From Lachnospiraceae bacterium (GTDB lineage Bacteria; Bacillota; Clostridia; Lachnospirales; Lachnospiraceae): DNA of 64,000 nt. The first letter of the stretch is position 1. Every line of letters starts with the position of its first letter. The notes below the pieces were generated by a model. It searched no databases. It was given only the letters and a program-made list of their open reading frames with translations, and was not told the origin of the DNA. A program made the position numbers and the translations under genes. The stretch covers positions 23,629 through 87,628 of the forward strand of contig SVEF01000015.1 of assembly GCA_015057585.1 (NCBI GenBank), in the 5' to 3' direction. This document shows positions 10,366 to 18,334 of the stretch, one piece after another.

Positions 10366-11070
10366 ATGAAGAATAACAAAACATATATTTTGGTTGCAGA
10401 TGATGAAAAGGAAATAAGGGATATCTTAAAACTTCTGTTAGAGGGCGAAGGCTACGAGGTACGTACAGTAGCAGACGGACATGCCGTGGTAGAGGCGGCA
10501 GCACCGGAGATTGACTTGTACATTTTAGATGTCAATATGCCCGGAATGACAGGATTTGTAGCAACTATGGAATTGCGGAAGAAGTATGATACACCGATTA
10601 TTTTCCTGACGGCGTATTCCGGAGAAATGGATAAGGTTATGGGATTTTCCGCAGGAGCAGACGATTATGTAGTAAAGCCTTTTTCTAACATGGAACTGCT
10701 TATGCGGATAAAGGCGATACTGCGCCGCAGAGAGAAAATAGCGGATGCTCCGGTTTTGTGTGCTGAGAGGAAGAATCAGATTGCCTTTGGAGATTTGTTG
10801 CTTGATTTGGACAATCAGTCGGTACTGCGAGGAGAAGAAGTGATTTCGCTTACGGGGACGGAATTTAAGATATTAGAGCTTTTGGTCAGCCATAAGAAAA
10901 AGGTATATTCTTTAGATAATATTTATCAAAGTATCTGGGAAGAGGAAGCTGTTGCGGATAGTGCAATTATGGTACATATCAAGAACATCCGTAAAAAGAT
11001 TGGTGATGATTCCCGCAATCCAAGGTACATCAAGACTGCGTGGGGAAAGGGATATTATGTGGAAGCATAA
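10366..11070 (+). CDS. OmpR/PhoB-family response regulator
   Basis: 234 residues. Receiver domain ~5-120 with acidic pair DDEK, phospho-acceptor Asp55 (YILDVNMPG), Thr in FLTAY and Lys in VKPF. Winged-helix output domain ~135-232 ending IKTAWGKGYYVE, as in PhoB/OmpR. It overlaps the sensor kinase by 14 bp. Three direct repeats upstream of the membrane gene at 12249 are the probable binding sites. The system resembles peptide-antibiotic or envelope-stress regulators of Firmicutes, but no ABC exporter is adjacent. Confidence 0.92.
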   Translation: MKNNKTYILVADDEKEIRDILKLLLEGEGYEVRTVADGHAVVEAAAPEIDLYILDVNMPGMTGFVATMELRKKYDTPIIFLTAYSGEMDKVMGFSAGADDYVVKPFSNMELLMRIKAILRRREKIADAPVLCAERKNQIAFGDLLLDLDNQSVLRGEEVISLTGTEFKILELLVSHKKKVYSLDNIYQSIWEEEAVADSAIMVHIKNIRKKIGDDSRNPRYIKTAWGKGYYVEA

Positions 11071-12118
11071 AGAGGCAAAGAAACAGGAGAAAAAGAAATT
11101 TGACCGGAAATTATCTAAGGAGATTCTGGGAATATTTGCCCGTACGCTTTTGATAGCAGTAATCAGTTTTTTGGTTTTGAATGAGGCTGCAAACCGGCTT
11201 GTATTGCATTATGTGGAAACAGAGATATTGGCAATATCGGAATATCAGCTGATTGATATACAGTATGGAATCCTGGGAATCAGCTTTTTGTCAGGGATTG
11301 CTTTGTTCTTGGCTCTGTTCCTGACTCTGGTTGGGGAACGGCTGGCCTATATCGGGGATATCGTGAAAGGAATTGATGCATTAAGACGTCATGACTGGGA
11401 ACATGAGATTCCTTTGCGTGGAGAAAATGAGTTGACGGAGCTGGCATTTTTTATCAATCAGTTTTCGCGGGAAGAACAGGCCTTCCAGGAACGGGAGAAG
11501 CGCATGAAGGAAGAGAAAATTACTTTAATCCGTTCTCTTTCGCATGACATAAGAACTCCGTTAACTTCGCTGCTGTCTTATTCTGAATTCATGAAACAAA
11601 AAGAGAGTCTGACCGCAGAAGAAATGAACAAGTACATGGATTTGGTAGAACAAAAATCACGTCAGATTAAGGTATTAACGGAGCAACTTTTAGATGGCGG
11701 GAATCGCCGGACGGAACTGATGGAGGACGGAAGATTTCTGATGGAGCAGTTGGTGGATGAATGGGCAACGGAACTGGAAGAGGATTATACTCTTGAAATT
11801 TCTCTTAAAGAATGCCCGGATTTTTCCGGTGAATTTGATGTGCAGGAATTGAGACGCATTTTTGATAATCTGGCTTCCAATATCCGCAAGTATGCAGAAG
11901 AATCCGCACCGGTCTCCCTATGTGTGAAAGAGAAGGATGGTCGGTTATGTATTGTTCAGTCGAACGCATGTAAGCAAGAGACAGAGAAAGTAGAAAGTAC
12001 AAAAATCGGTATTGCCAGTATACGTAAAGTTGCAGAACAGTATGGCGGAACGGCAACGGTTTTTTATACAGAGCAGAACTTTTCTATCGAAATTACCTTG
12101 TGCAAAATAAATGCCTAA
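11057..12118 (+). CDS. Sensor histidine kinase
   Basis: 353 residues from the ATG at 11057 (GGAAAGGG just upstream, inside the response-regulator gene). Two membrane segments at ~25-50 and ~70-95 with a short outside loop, a HAMP-like stretch, HisKA with phospho-acceptor His163 in SLSHDIRTPLTSL, then a HATPase domain with N-box FDNLASNIRKYAEE. The remaining ATP-lid region is short but ends normally (IASIRKVAEQYGG). Partner of the preceding regulator by overlap. Confidence 0.9.
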   Translation: MWKHKEAKKQEKKKFDRKLSKEILGIFARTLLIAVISFLVLNEAANRLVLHYVETEILAISEYQLIDIQYGILGISFLSGIALFLALFLTLVGERLAYIGDIVKGIDALRRHDWEHEIPLRGENELTELAFFINQFSREEQAFQEREKRMKEEKITLIRSLSHDIRTPLTSLLSYSEFMKQKESLTAEEMNKYMDLVEQKSRQIKVLTEQLLDGGNRRTELMEDGRFLMEQLVDEWATELEEDYTLEISLKECPDFSGEFDVQELRRIFDNLASNIRKYAEESAPVSLCVKEKDGRLCIVQSNACKQETEKVESTKIGIASIRKVAEQYGGTATVFYTEQNFSIEITLCKINA

Positions 12119-12128
12119 TGAAAAGAAA

Positions 12129-12185
12129 TCTTCAGAATTTCTTTAGAATTACCTTGCATATTTCTTTAGAAGTTTTCATTAAAAT
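12129..12185 (+). promoter_or_regulatory. Response-regulator-type direct repeats with promoter
   Basis: Three copies of TCTTYAGAA start at 12129, 12140 and 12163, i.e. 11 and 23 bases apart, on one helix face. This matches the direct-repeat sites of OmpR/PhoB regulators. A TAAAAT -10 candidate (12180-12185) lies so that the third repeat covers the -35 position, as in activated promoters with a poor -35. The next gene is the membrane protein at 12249. Confidence 0.6.
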
Positions 12186-12248
12186 GAACTTGTAAAAAAC
12201 AAACAGGGAACAACGGTTCTCGCCAGATAAGAAAGTGAGGTAACAAAC

Positions 12249-12599
12249 ATGTTAGAAATTTTATTGGACCCGTTAGGAGCATTAGTAATCACATTTTTTG
12301 TAATGAGTATTGTCAGCATCGGTGGAATGGTACTTTTGTATCTGTCCAAAAATGAGAAACTCAAAAAAGGCGTGTTTTACTTTTTGGCAGCATGGAGTAT
12401 GGTAGTTATGTATTGCGGCATACTCATGTCGGATGGTTTCTACTTTGCAAACGGACCGATAGCGCTTGTGTTAGGTGCACTCGGGATTGCAGGTGTTTTG
12501 ATTCAGTTGTTTTCTAAAAAGGAAAATAAGTTTAAGCTGGCTGAAATTTTGGTGATGATTTCGGTTGCAGCAGGAATGATAAACTGTTTCTTTATTTAA
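12249..12599 (+). CDS. Small membrane protein, probable two-component target
   Basis: 116 residues with four hydrophobic helices (about 8-32, 39-60, 68-85, 92-115) and short charged loops (SKNEKLKKG, SKKENKFKL). No recognised family. It stands alone behind the direct-repeat promoter described at 12129 and directly follows the sensor kinase gene, so control by that system is the simplest reading. AAGTGAGG ribosome site before the ATG. Confidence 0.6.
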   Translation: MLEILLDPLGALVITFFVMSIVSIGGMVLLYLSKNEKLKKGVFYFLAAWSMVVMYCGILMSDGFYFANGPIALVLGALGIAGVLIQLFSKKENKFKLAEILVMISVAAGMINCFFI

Positions 12600-12719
12600 A
12601 ATAAGTATATCGCTTGTTACATAATTGCTAGTAAATACTACCTAAAAAGATTGAAAAATTCAGAAAATTCATGTCTTATAGAGAAGAAAAACTGCAATAA
12701 ATGTAAGGGGGATAAAACT

Positions 12720-12968
12720 GTGACAGGGGAACAGGTTTATTACGATGCATACATGAATGAATTAAACGTGCTTAAGAGCCGTGATAAGGCATTGGAAGCG
12801 TTAAGAAAAGAAAGAATAAAAGACCATGAATGGGTAATCATAGATCACATTGCGGAAATGTCAAACGGTCTTGTGCCTTTGGAAGAAGAGGCTTTGCAGT
12901 CGTTGCCAGTCAGGTTAAAAATTTGTCAGAGGAATCTGCAAAAGCAGCAGGACAGACAAGAGGCTTGA
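12720..12968 (+). CDS. Small hypothetical ORF, 3' end run into chemoreceptor remnant
   Basis: GTG start at 12720 preceded by AAGGGGGAT. The first ~55 codons (VYYDAYMNELNVLKSRDKALEAL onward) read as a charged helical protein. The last part (after EEEAL) is read in the wrong frame over DNA that encodes a chemoreceptor fragment in another frame. The ORF is therefore either a small gene whose natural end was lost or a chance frame. A longer TTG start at 12651 is possible but has no clear ribosome site. Confidence 0.35.
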   Translation: MTGEQVYYDAYMNELNVLKSRDKALEALRKERIKDHEWVIIDHIAEMSNGLVPLEEEALQSLPVRLKICQRNLQKQQDRQEA

Positions 12969-13009
12969 TTGAAGCCACAATCCAGGCAGTGGAGAAGTTT
13001 GTGATTTAA
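12890..13009 (+). pseudogene. Remnant of a methyl-accepting chemotaxis protein
   Basis: In the frame starting at 12890 the sequence reads GFAVVASQVKNLSEESAKAA, then GQTRGLIEATIQAVEK and a stop at 13007-13009. This is the conserved hairpin tip and following helix of an MCP signalling domain; compare [13 protein letters not shown] in the intact chemoreceptor at 37063. The rest of the receptor is missing on both sides, so this is a gene fragment left by deletion or rearrangement. Confidence 0.75.
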
Positions 13010-13034
13010 CCTTTCGGAAGACGAATTAAAATGA

Positions 13035-13075
13035 TAAAAGCCTATGTTACTTGAGAAGTAACGTAGGCTTTTATT
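13035..13075 (+). terminator. Rho-independent terminator after the chemoreceptor remnant
   Basis: AAAAGCCTATGTTACTT pairs with AGTAACGTAGGCTTTT across a GAGA-type loop, followed by ATTTG. Its survival next to the remnant fits it being the old receptor's terminator. Confidence 0.8.
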
Positions 13076-13180
13076 TGCTTTGAGCTTTATTTGAACAAAA
13101 CTTCGAATTTTCTTGCATATTTGACACATTTCGACTACAATTTATAAAAAAATTATAAATTTTACGGAGAGTGTGAAACA

Positions 13181-14434
13181 TTGAACATTGAGGTAAATTA
13201 CAAAAACAAAAAGCGCTATGATACAGCTAAACCGCCCATGCATCAGAACATTTTCTGGACGTGGCTGATTTGGTTATTATCCAAGATTATGCTGATTGGT
13301 AAGAAGTATAAAGTTGAGCAAATCAACATGGAAGGTTTGAAGCCGCCGTATATGATGCTTAGCAATCATATGCATTTTATTGACTTTGAACTTGCGGCGA
13401 TGGGAACATACCCGTATCCGGTCAGCAATGTGGTAAGTATTGACGGTTATGTGGTAAAGTTCTTCCTTCTGGAGTGGATTGGTGCGATTGCTACCAGAAA
13501 GTTTACCAACGACCTGGCTTTGGTGAAATCGATTAATAAGGTGTTAAAAAGGGGCGATATTCTGTCCATGTATCCGGAGGCGCGTTATTCGCCTTGCGGA
13601 ACGACAGCATTTTTGCCGGATTCGCTGGGAAAACTGGTGCGGATGAACAAGGTCCCGGTAGTGGCAGTGGTGCACCATGGAAATCATCTGTACGCACCGT
13701 TCTGGAATTTCAGAAACAAGCGTAAGGTGCTGTTTCATACTACAATGACTCAGATACTTACGAAAGAACAGATAGAAAAAATGACAGTGGAAGAGATTAA
13801 CACTGCTATTCGGGAAGCATTACAATACGATGATTACCGTTACCAGAAAGACAACGGCATAAAAATCACGGAGCCGTTCCGGGCAGAAGGTCTGCACAAG
13901 GTTTTGTACCAGTGTCCTCATTGTAAAGAAGAGTTTCAGATGGATTCCAAGGGGGCAGAATTGTTCTGTAATGCTTGCGGAAAGCGTTGGCATTGGAACG
14001 AGGACGGAAATCTGGAAGCAGTAGATGGGGAAACAGAGTTTAACCATATTCCGGACTGGTTTGCATGGGAACGTACACAGGTAAAGGAACAGATTGAAAA
14101 CGGTACCTATTTCTTTGACGATGAAGTGGAGGTTTTTGCTCTGCCGAGAGTATGGCGTTATCTTCCGCTTGGCAAGGCAAAGTTGACGCATGACCCGGAA
14201 AAAGGGTTTGTGCTTCATGGACATTACAGAGAGCAGGACTATCATATAGAACGTACGCCTGCACAGACGAACAGCCTGCATGTGGAATATGATTTCGTTC
14301 CGCTGAAGGCGAAGGACTATGTGGATATTTCAACGGAAAATGATTCTTTTTATTGTTGCCCGACAAAGAAGAATGTGATCACAAAGCTGGCGTTTGCTAC
14401 GGAAGAACTCTATTTGCGGAGTCAGAAAAGATAG
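13181..14434 (+). CDS. PlsC-like acyltransferase fused to a zinc ribbon and C-terminal domain
   Basis: 417 residues, TTG start at 13181 after TTACGGAGAG. Residues ~40-200 are a 1-acylglycerol-3-phosphate acyltransferase-like domain with SNHMHFID (the H-x4-D catalytic motif) and YPEARYSP (substrate motif). Residues ~245-275 hold CPHC...CNAC, a four-cysteine zinc ribbon. The last ~130 residues are beta-rich and unrecognised. PlsC-type enzymes acylate lysophosphatidate or related glycolipids at the membrane. The zinc ribbon extension is unusual and its role is not known. Confidence 0.8.
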   Translation: MNIEVNYKNKKRYDTAKPPMHQNIFWTWLIWLLSKIMLIGKKYKVEQINMEGLKPPYMMLSNHMHFIDFELAAMGTYPYPVSNVVSIDGYVVKFFLLEWIGAIATRKFTNDLALVKSINKVLKRGDILSMYPEARYSPCGTTAFLPDSLGKLVRMNKVPVVAVVHHGNHLYAPFWNFRNKRKVLFHTTMTQILTKEQIEKMTVEEINTAIREALQYDDYRYQKDNGIKITEPFRAEGLHKVLYQCPHCKEEFQMDSKGAELFCNACGKRWHWNEDGNLEAVDGETEFNHIPDWFAWERTQVKEQIENGTYFFDDEVEVFALPRVWRYLPLGKAKLTHDPEKGFVLHGHYREQDYHIERTPAQTNSLHVEYDFVPLKAKDYVDISTENDSFYCCPTKKNVITKLAFATEELYLRSQKR

Positions 14435-14450
14435 AAGAGCAGGAGCAGAA

Positions 14451-14975
14451 ATGAAGGTACAAAAAGCAGAAACATTCGCGCAATGGATCAGAATATACAG
14501 GTTATATCAATCGGCGTTTCCAAGGTCTGAAAAGAAGCCGTTTTCGATGATTTTGGACATGTGTAAAAAAGGGAAAAGTGACGCATGGTATTGTGAGAAT
14601 GACGGCAAGTTTGCGGGACTGGTAATTACGATTAATGGTCCGGATAAAATACTTCTTGATTATCTGGCAGTCAGTGCGAAGATGCGGGGCTGCGGAATAG
14701 GTTCAAAACTTTTGCATACTATGCGACGACTATATACCGGAAAGGGAATTTTCCTTGAAATTGAAGCAGTAAAGGAAGATGCCCAAAACGCTGAGGAAAG
14801 AAAACGTAGAAAAAAGTTTTATCTTTCCAACGGGATGACAGAACTGAATGTGTACGTGGAACTTTTTGGCGTAGATATGGAATTATTGGGGTATGATTGC
14901 ACTCTTACCTTTGAAGAATATCGGGAGTTTTACCGGAAGAACTACAATGAGTGGGCAGCGTCCCATATACGGTAG
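14451..14975 (+). CDS. GNAT-family N-acetyltransferase
   Basis: 174 residues from the ATG at 14451 (AGGAGCAG upstream; an earlier in-frame ATG at 14394 would lie inside the acyltransferase gene). Motif A is LLDYLAVSAKMRGCGIGSKLL with the acetyl-CoA loop RGCGIG. FYLSNGMTE near residue 125 is the usual C-terminal element. Substrate unknown. Follows the acyltransferase by 16 bp, probably in one operon. Confidence 0.85.
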   Translation: MKVQKAETFAQWIRIYRLYQSAFPRSEKKPFSMILDMCKKGKSDAWYCENDGKFAGLVITINGPDKILLDYLAVSAKMRGCGIGSKLLHTMRRLYTGKGIFLEIEAVKEDAQNAEERKRRKKFYLSNGMTELNVYVELFGVDMELLGYDCTLTFEEYREFYRKNYNEWAASHIR

Positions 14976-15000
14976 GAAAGATGGCGGGGGAGAAACGCAG

Positions 15001-15297
15001 ATGAAACAGAGAACGCAGTTGAGCATGCAACTTTATGATATGCTGTTGGAACGGGGATATCATGAAGAATTGTGGGACGTGATTACACGGAATTTGAACA
15101 CGGATTATACGGCCGGGCGCATGATCGGATATCTGTGCCAGTATTCCCATCTGCCGGAGGGTGAAGTGGTGGATGAGATGTTAGCCATATTGAGTGACCG
15201 CGATGCACTTATCAAGAAAAAGGAAATGGAGCAGGCGCAGGCGAAGATCAATGAAATATATCAGTATGGTTTCTGCGTAGCTGTAGACAAAGTCTAA
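15001..15297 (+). CDS. Small helical protein of unknown function (full-length paralogue)
   Basis: 98 residues from the ATG at 15001 (GGGGGAGAAACGCAG upstream). Entirely helical, charged, without membrane segments. It is the long form of the 46-residue protein at 10200 and has an additional middle block (DVITRNLNTDYTAGRMIGYL and onward). Family not recognised; similar small proteins occur in Lachnospiraceae to my knowledge, but no function is known to me. Confidence 0.65.
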   Translation: MKQRTQLSMQLYDMLLERGYHEELWDVITRNLNTDYTAGRMIGYLCQYSHLPEGEVVDEMLAILSDRDALIKKKEMEQAQAKINEIYQYGFCVAVDKV

Positions 15298-15452
15298 AAT
15301 GACAAATAGCCAATGCATATTAGTTAATAAAAATGCATTGGCTATAATAGTTTAAATGTAACTACATTATTAAACAAACTGAAAGCTTCATCAACTTGAG
15401 ATTGGAGGTCGTTAAAACGAAAATCGCCGCATGTCATTTGATTTTACGAGCA

Positions 15453-15700
15453 TTTGTATCTATACATATTTTTTTGACAAAAAGATACAATAAACAGCCG
15501 ATTTTCATTTAAAAAGTGCTTTTTTGAACTGATTTGTATCTATAGAAAAAAATATCATCCCCAGATACTTAATTATTGTATTTTTAGTATCTGTGAAGAA
15601 GATTTTTTTCTATAGATACAAAATAATGAATATTTAACTAAAATCCCGTACCATCGATTCTCTTTTTGTATCTACATCACTACTTTTTTTACATAGATAC
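15453..15700. repeat. Cluster of nested GTATCTA/TAGATAC inverted repeats
   Basis: AT-rich, non-coding. Pairs: TTGTATC (15454-15460) with GATACAA (15484-15490); a perfect 21-bp pair (15533-15553 with 15602-15622, beginning TTTGTATCTATAG); inside it CAGATACT (15562-15569) with AGTATCTG (15586-15593); and GTATCTA (15668-15674) with TAGATAC (15694-15700). Thus eight copies of one core in 250 bases, always as facing pairs. No protein-coding frame fits. Possible roles: operator array, partition-like or recombination site, or a degenerate mobile-element end. Confidence 0.8.
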
Positions 15701-15818
15701 TTTTATTTGAAAAATTGTATGAAACGGGTAAATTGGTTCACGTTGGCTTTTTCGGCAAATAAAGTCGAGAAGAATATTTTAAAGGGTGATATCCTTTTAG
15801 TGTAAGGTGGCGAACGGA

Positions 15819-15911
15819 ATGGTTGAACATATCGAAGTGGTGCAGCGGATCCAGTTGGAGCCGATAGGGACAAGAGGGTATATCGAACTGCATCCGGTAA
15901 AGGAATTATAA
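15819..15911 (+). pseudogene. Fragment resembling the C-terminus of the PD-(D/E)XK-like gene at 16047
   Basis: A 30-codon frame from ATG 15819 ends YIELHPVKEL. The intact gene at 16047 ends KIEIELHPVKSI. The match is short but at the exact C-terminus, and the fragment is followed directly by a terminator, as a gene end would be. This suggests loss of an upstream paralogue, perhaps linked with the palindrome cluster just before it. Confidence 0.45.
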
Positions 15912-15931
15912 AAAAGAAGTGAAGAGGGAAA

Positions 15932-15962
15932 AAAGGAGCAGGTGGTGGTTGCCTGCTCTTTT
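15932..15962 (+). terminator. Rho-independent terminator
   Basis: AAAGGAGCAGG pairs with CCTGCTCTTT around a TGGTGGTTG loop, then T-rich. Confidence 0.75.
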
Positions 15963-16046
15963 GCATTTGTTGCAACCGTGGGCAAATCATGATATAACAA
16001 GGGTAGATATAGGTCATAGGTAGTTGCGTTTTTATAAGGAGGTAAA

Positions 16047-16748
16047 ATGAAATTAAATGCTCATGTTAATCAGATTGTAGACTGTGATTCCTGGAAACAA
16101 CACAGGCCCCCTAAAAAGCCGGATATCCAATGGAAGGATGGAAGGTCCGCGAAAGAACTGGCTAGATTTGTAACCACTTCTTTGCCGGATATGCCATCGG
16201 AGATTGAGGGGAAATTAGTAACTTTTGTGGATGAGACTGCTGTTTTTGATTGGGATGCGGAGTATGTTACAGAACTTCCCGGGATTGGTGAAGGACGGAA
16301 TCATGATGCCGTATTTTTTAATGAGGATATTGTTGTTTGTATAGAAGCGAAAGCGGATGAGACACTTGGGAATCTGATACAAGAGGAAATGCGGAATGCC
16401 TCAGTAAACAAGTTAGGAAGAATAAGCGACCTCTTAAAGATGATTTTTAAGGGGGGATTTAAGGAATACGGAAACCTGCGGTATCAATTATTGACCGCAA
16501 GTACAGGGGCAATCTTAGAAGCAAAAAAAAGAGGTGTGAAGACTGCTATTTTACTTGTGATTGTATTCAAGAGCGAAGAGCATACTACAAAAGAAAAAAT
16601 AGAGAACAATAATGCAGATATTCAAAGATTTTTAAATGCAACGGCTGCTGTTGATTGCAATGGACTCAAAAAGATTCCTAATAATTCAGATATCAACCTG
16701 TATTTTGATAAAATCGAGATCGAATTGCATCCTGTGAAGAGTATTTAG
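16047..16748 (+). CDS. PD-(D/E)XK-nuclease-like protein, function unknown
   Basis: 233 residues, AAGGAGG ribosome site. The core GRNHDAVFFNEDIVVCIEAKADETLG (read as H-D-A then E-A-K, residues ~83-108) matches the D...(D/E)-x-K strand pair of PD-(D/E)XK enzymes. A C-terminal half with AILLVIVFKSEEH follows. No methyltransferase or phage genes lie next to it, so it is not an obvious restriction gene. Stands alone between two terminators or promoters. I cannot name the family. Confidence 0.55.
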   Translation: MKLNAHVNQIVDCDSWKQHRPPKKPDIQWKDGRSAKELARFVTTSLPDMPSEIEGKLVTFVDETAVFDWDAEYVTELPGIGEGRNHDAVFFNEDIVVCIEAKADETLGNLIQEEMRNASVNKLGRISDLLKMIFKGGFKEYGNLRYQLLTASTGAILEAKKRGVKTAILLVIVFKSEEHTTKEKIENNNADIQRFLNATAAVDCNGLKKIPNNSDINLYFDKIEIELHPVKSI

Positions 16749-16857
16749 GCGGCGATGGGCATAATTCCGAGGTGTGCATTTTATTAAGCTTTATTGTATA
16801 ATGGTTTATAAGGTTTTGTAATGGATTTTATACGAAAAGAAGAGAGGAAGTATCGGA

Positions 16858-18222
16858 ATGGACAAGTTAACTTATGATGTGGTGGTCATCGGAGGCGGAC
16901 CCGCAGGCACGGTGGCTGCCATTGCAGCCGCAAGAGGCGGAGCAAGGACGCTTTTGGTAGAGCGATACGGATATTTGGGTGGTATGCTGACTACGGCAGG
17001 AGTAGGACCACAGATGACATTCCATGCACGCGAGACCCAGGTGGTGAGAGGAATTCCGGAGGAAATTGTGAGCCGTTTGAAGGAACTTGATTTGTCTCCG
17101 GGACACATGGAAGACTACGTTGGGTATTGTCATACGATTACTCCGTTTGATGCAGAAGGAATGAAATATGTGTTGGAAACGATGGCGCAGGAGGCGGGGG
17201 TGAACCTACTGTATCATACCGTGTTTACCGGATGTACGGTGAATGACGGAAAGATAGAGTCGGTACAGCTTTATGCAAAACAGGGCTATTTTGATGTAGA
17301 AGCAAAAGTTTTCCTAGATTGCAGTGCAGATGCGGATTTGGCGACGGCAGCCGGAATTTCGAGTGTTTACGGAAGAGAAACCGACCATCTGGCGCAGCCG
17401 ATGACGATGAATATCAAGGTTGGAAATGTGGACAGGGACAGGCTGATTGCATACGTGCAAGGCAATCAGAACGATATGCTTGGCACGATGCCGTTTGAGA
17501 AACTACGCCTGTTACCGAGAACCGGAATGGCGGGGGCGTATGAACTCGTTCGGGAGGCAAAGACCAAAGACGAGTTTCACATGGACCGGGATCTTGTATT
17601 TTGTCTGGAAACGAACAATGAGGGCGAATTTATCTTAAATATGTCCAGAGTGATTAAAAAATCGGCAGTGGATTCTTTTGAACTGACAGAGGCAGAAATT
17701 GAGGGTCGCCGTCAGGCAAGAGAGATTGTTGCTCTTATGCGGAACTATATCCCGGGCTTTGAGCAGTGCAGAATGCTTTCTACAGGACCGCAAATCGGCA
17801 TTCGTGAGAGCCGTAAAATCAATGGAAAATATAAACTGACCGGGGAGGATTTGCTTGCAAATAAAATGTTTGAGGATGCCATTGCCATGGGTGGGTATCC
17901 GATTGATATCCATTCGCCGGACAGTGAAGGGATGCAGCACCGGCATTTAAAACCGGGAAGCTGGTATTCGATTCCGTATGACAGTCTGGTAACGGAAGAG
18001 ATAGAGAATTTAGTGGTAGCCGGACGTTGCATCAGCGTGACGCATGAGGCATGCGCGGCAATCCGCGTGACTCCGATTGTAATGGCAATCGGTCAGGCGG
18101 CAGGATGTGCCGCAGCTTTGAGTGTATCCCATGGACAGAAGGCAAATGTGCTGAATACGGAACTTTTACGGGAAACCCTGAGGGCACAGGGCGTGTTTTT
18201 GGAGGAATACCGAGAATTTTAA
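16858..18222 (+). CDS. FAD-dependent oxidoreductase
   Basis: 454 residues. N-terminal dinucleotide-binding motif VVVIGGGPAGTVAAIAAARGG, then LLVERYGYLGGMLTTAGVG, and a C-terminal NLVVAGRCISVTHEACAAIRVTPIVMAIGQAAG, all typical of the FAD_oxidored (succinate-dehydrogenase/fumarate-reductase-like) family that is common beside sugar-catabolic genes. Substrate unknown; cytoplasmic. A TATAAT (16797-16802) precedes it by ~55 bases. Confidence 0.88.
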   Translation: MDKLTYDVVVIGGGPAGTVAAIAAARGGARTLLVERYGYLGGMLTTAGVGPQMTFHARETQVVRGIPEEIVSRLKELDLSPGHMEDYVGYCHTITPFDAEGMKYVLETMAQEAGVNLLYHTVFTGCTVNDGKIESVQLYAKQGYFDVEAKVFLDCSADADLATAAGISSVYGRETDHLAQPMTMNIKVGNVDRDRLIAYVQGNQNDMLGTMPFEKLRLLPRTGMAGAYELVREAKTKDEFHMDRDLVFCLETNNEGEFILNMSRVIKKSAVDSFELTEAEIEGRRQAREIVALMRNYIPGFEQCRMLSTGPQIGIRESRKINGKYKLTGEDLLANKMFEDAIAMGGYPIDIHSPDSEGMQHRHLKPGSWYSIPYDSLVTEEIENLVVAGRCISVTHEACAAIRVTPIVMAIGQAAGCAAALSVSHGQKANVLNTELLRETLRAQGVFLEEYREF

Positions 18223-18334
18223 GACTGTTACGATTCGTGTCACGCATGTGACATGATGTTTCTTGTCTTTTTTTACGGCACTTGCTACTTTGAAACAGAC
18301 CGAAAGGGAAAACAAAGTAGAAAGGAAATAAAAA

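Noticed and set aside
18238..18253. TGTCACGCATGTGACA as a CRP/FNR-type site
   Set aside because: Single occurrence with a non-symmetric centre; it could equally be part of a weak terminator after the FAD oxidoreductase, so no call was made.
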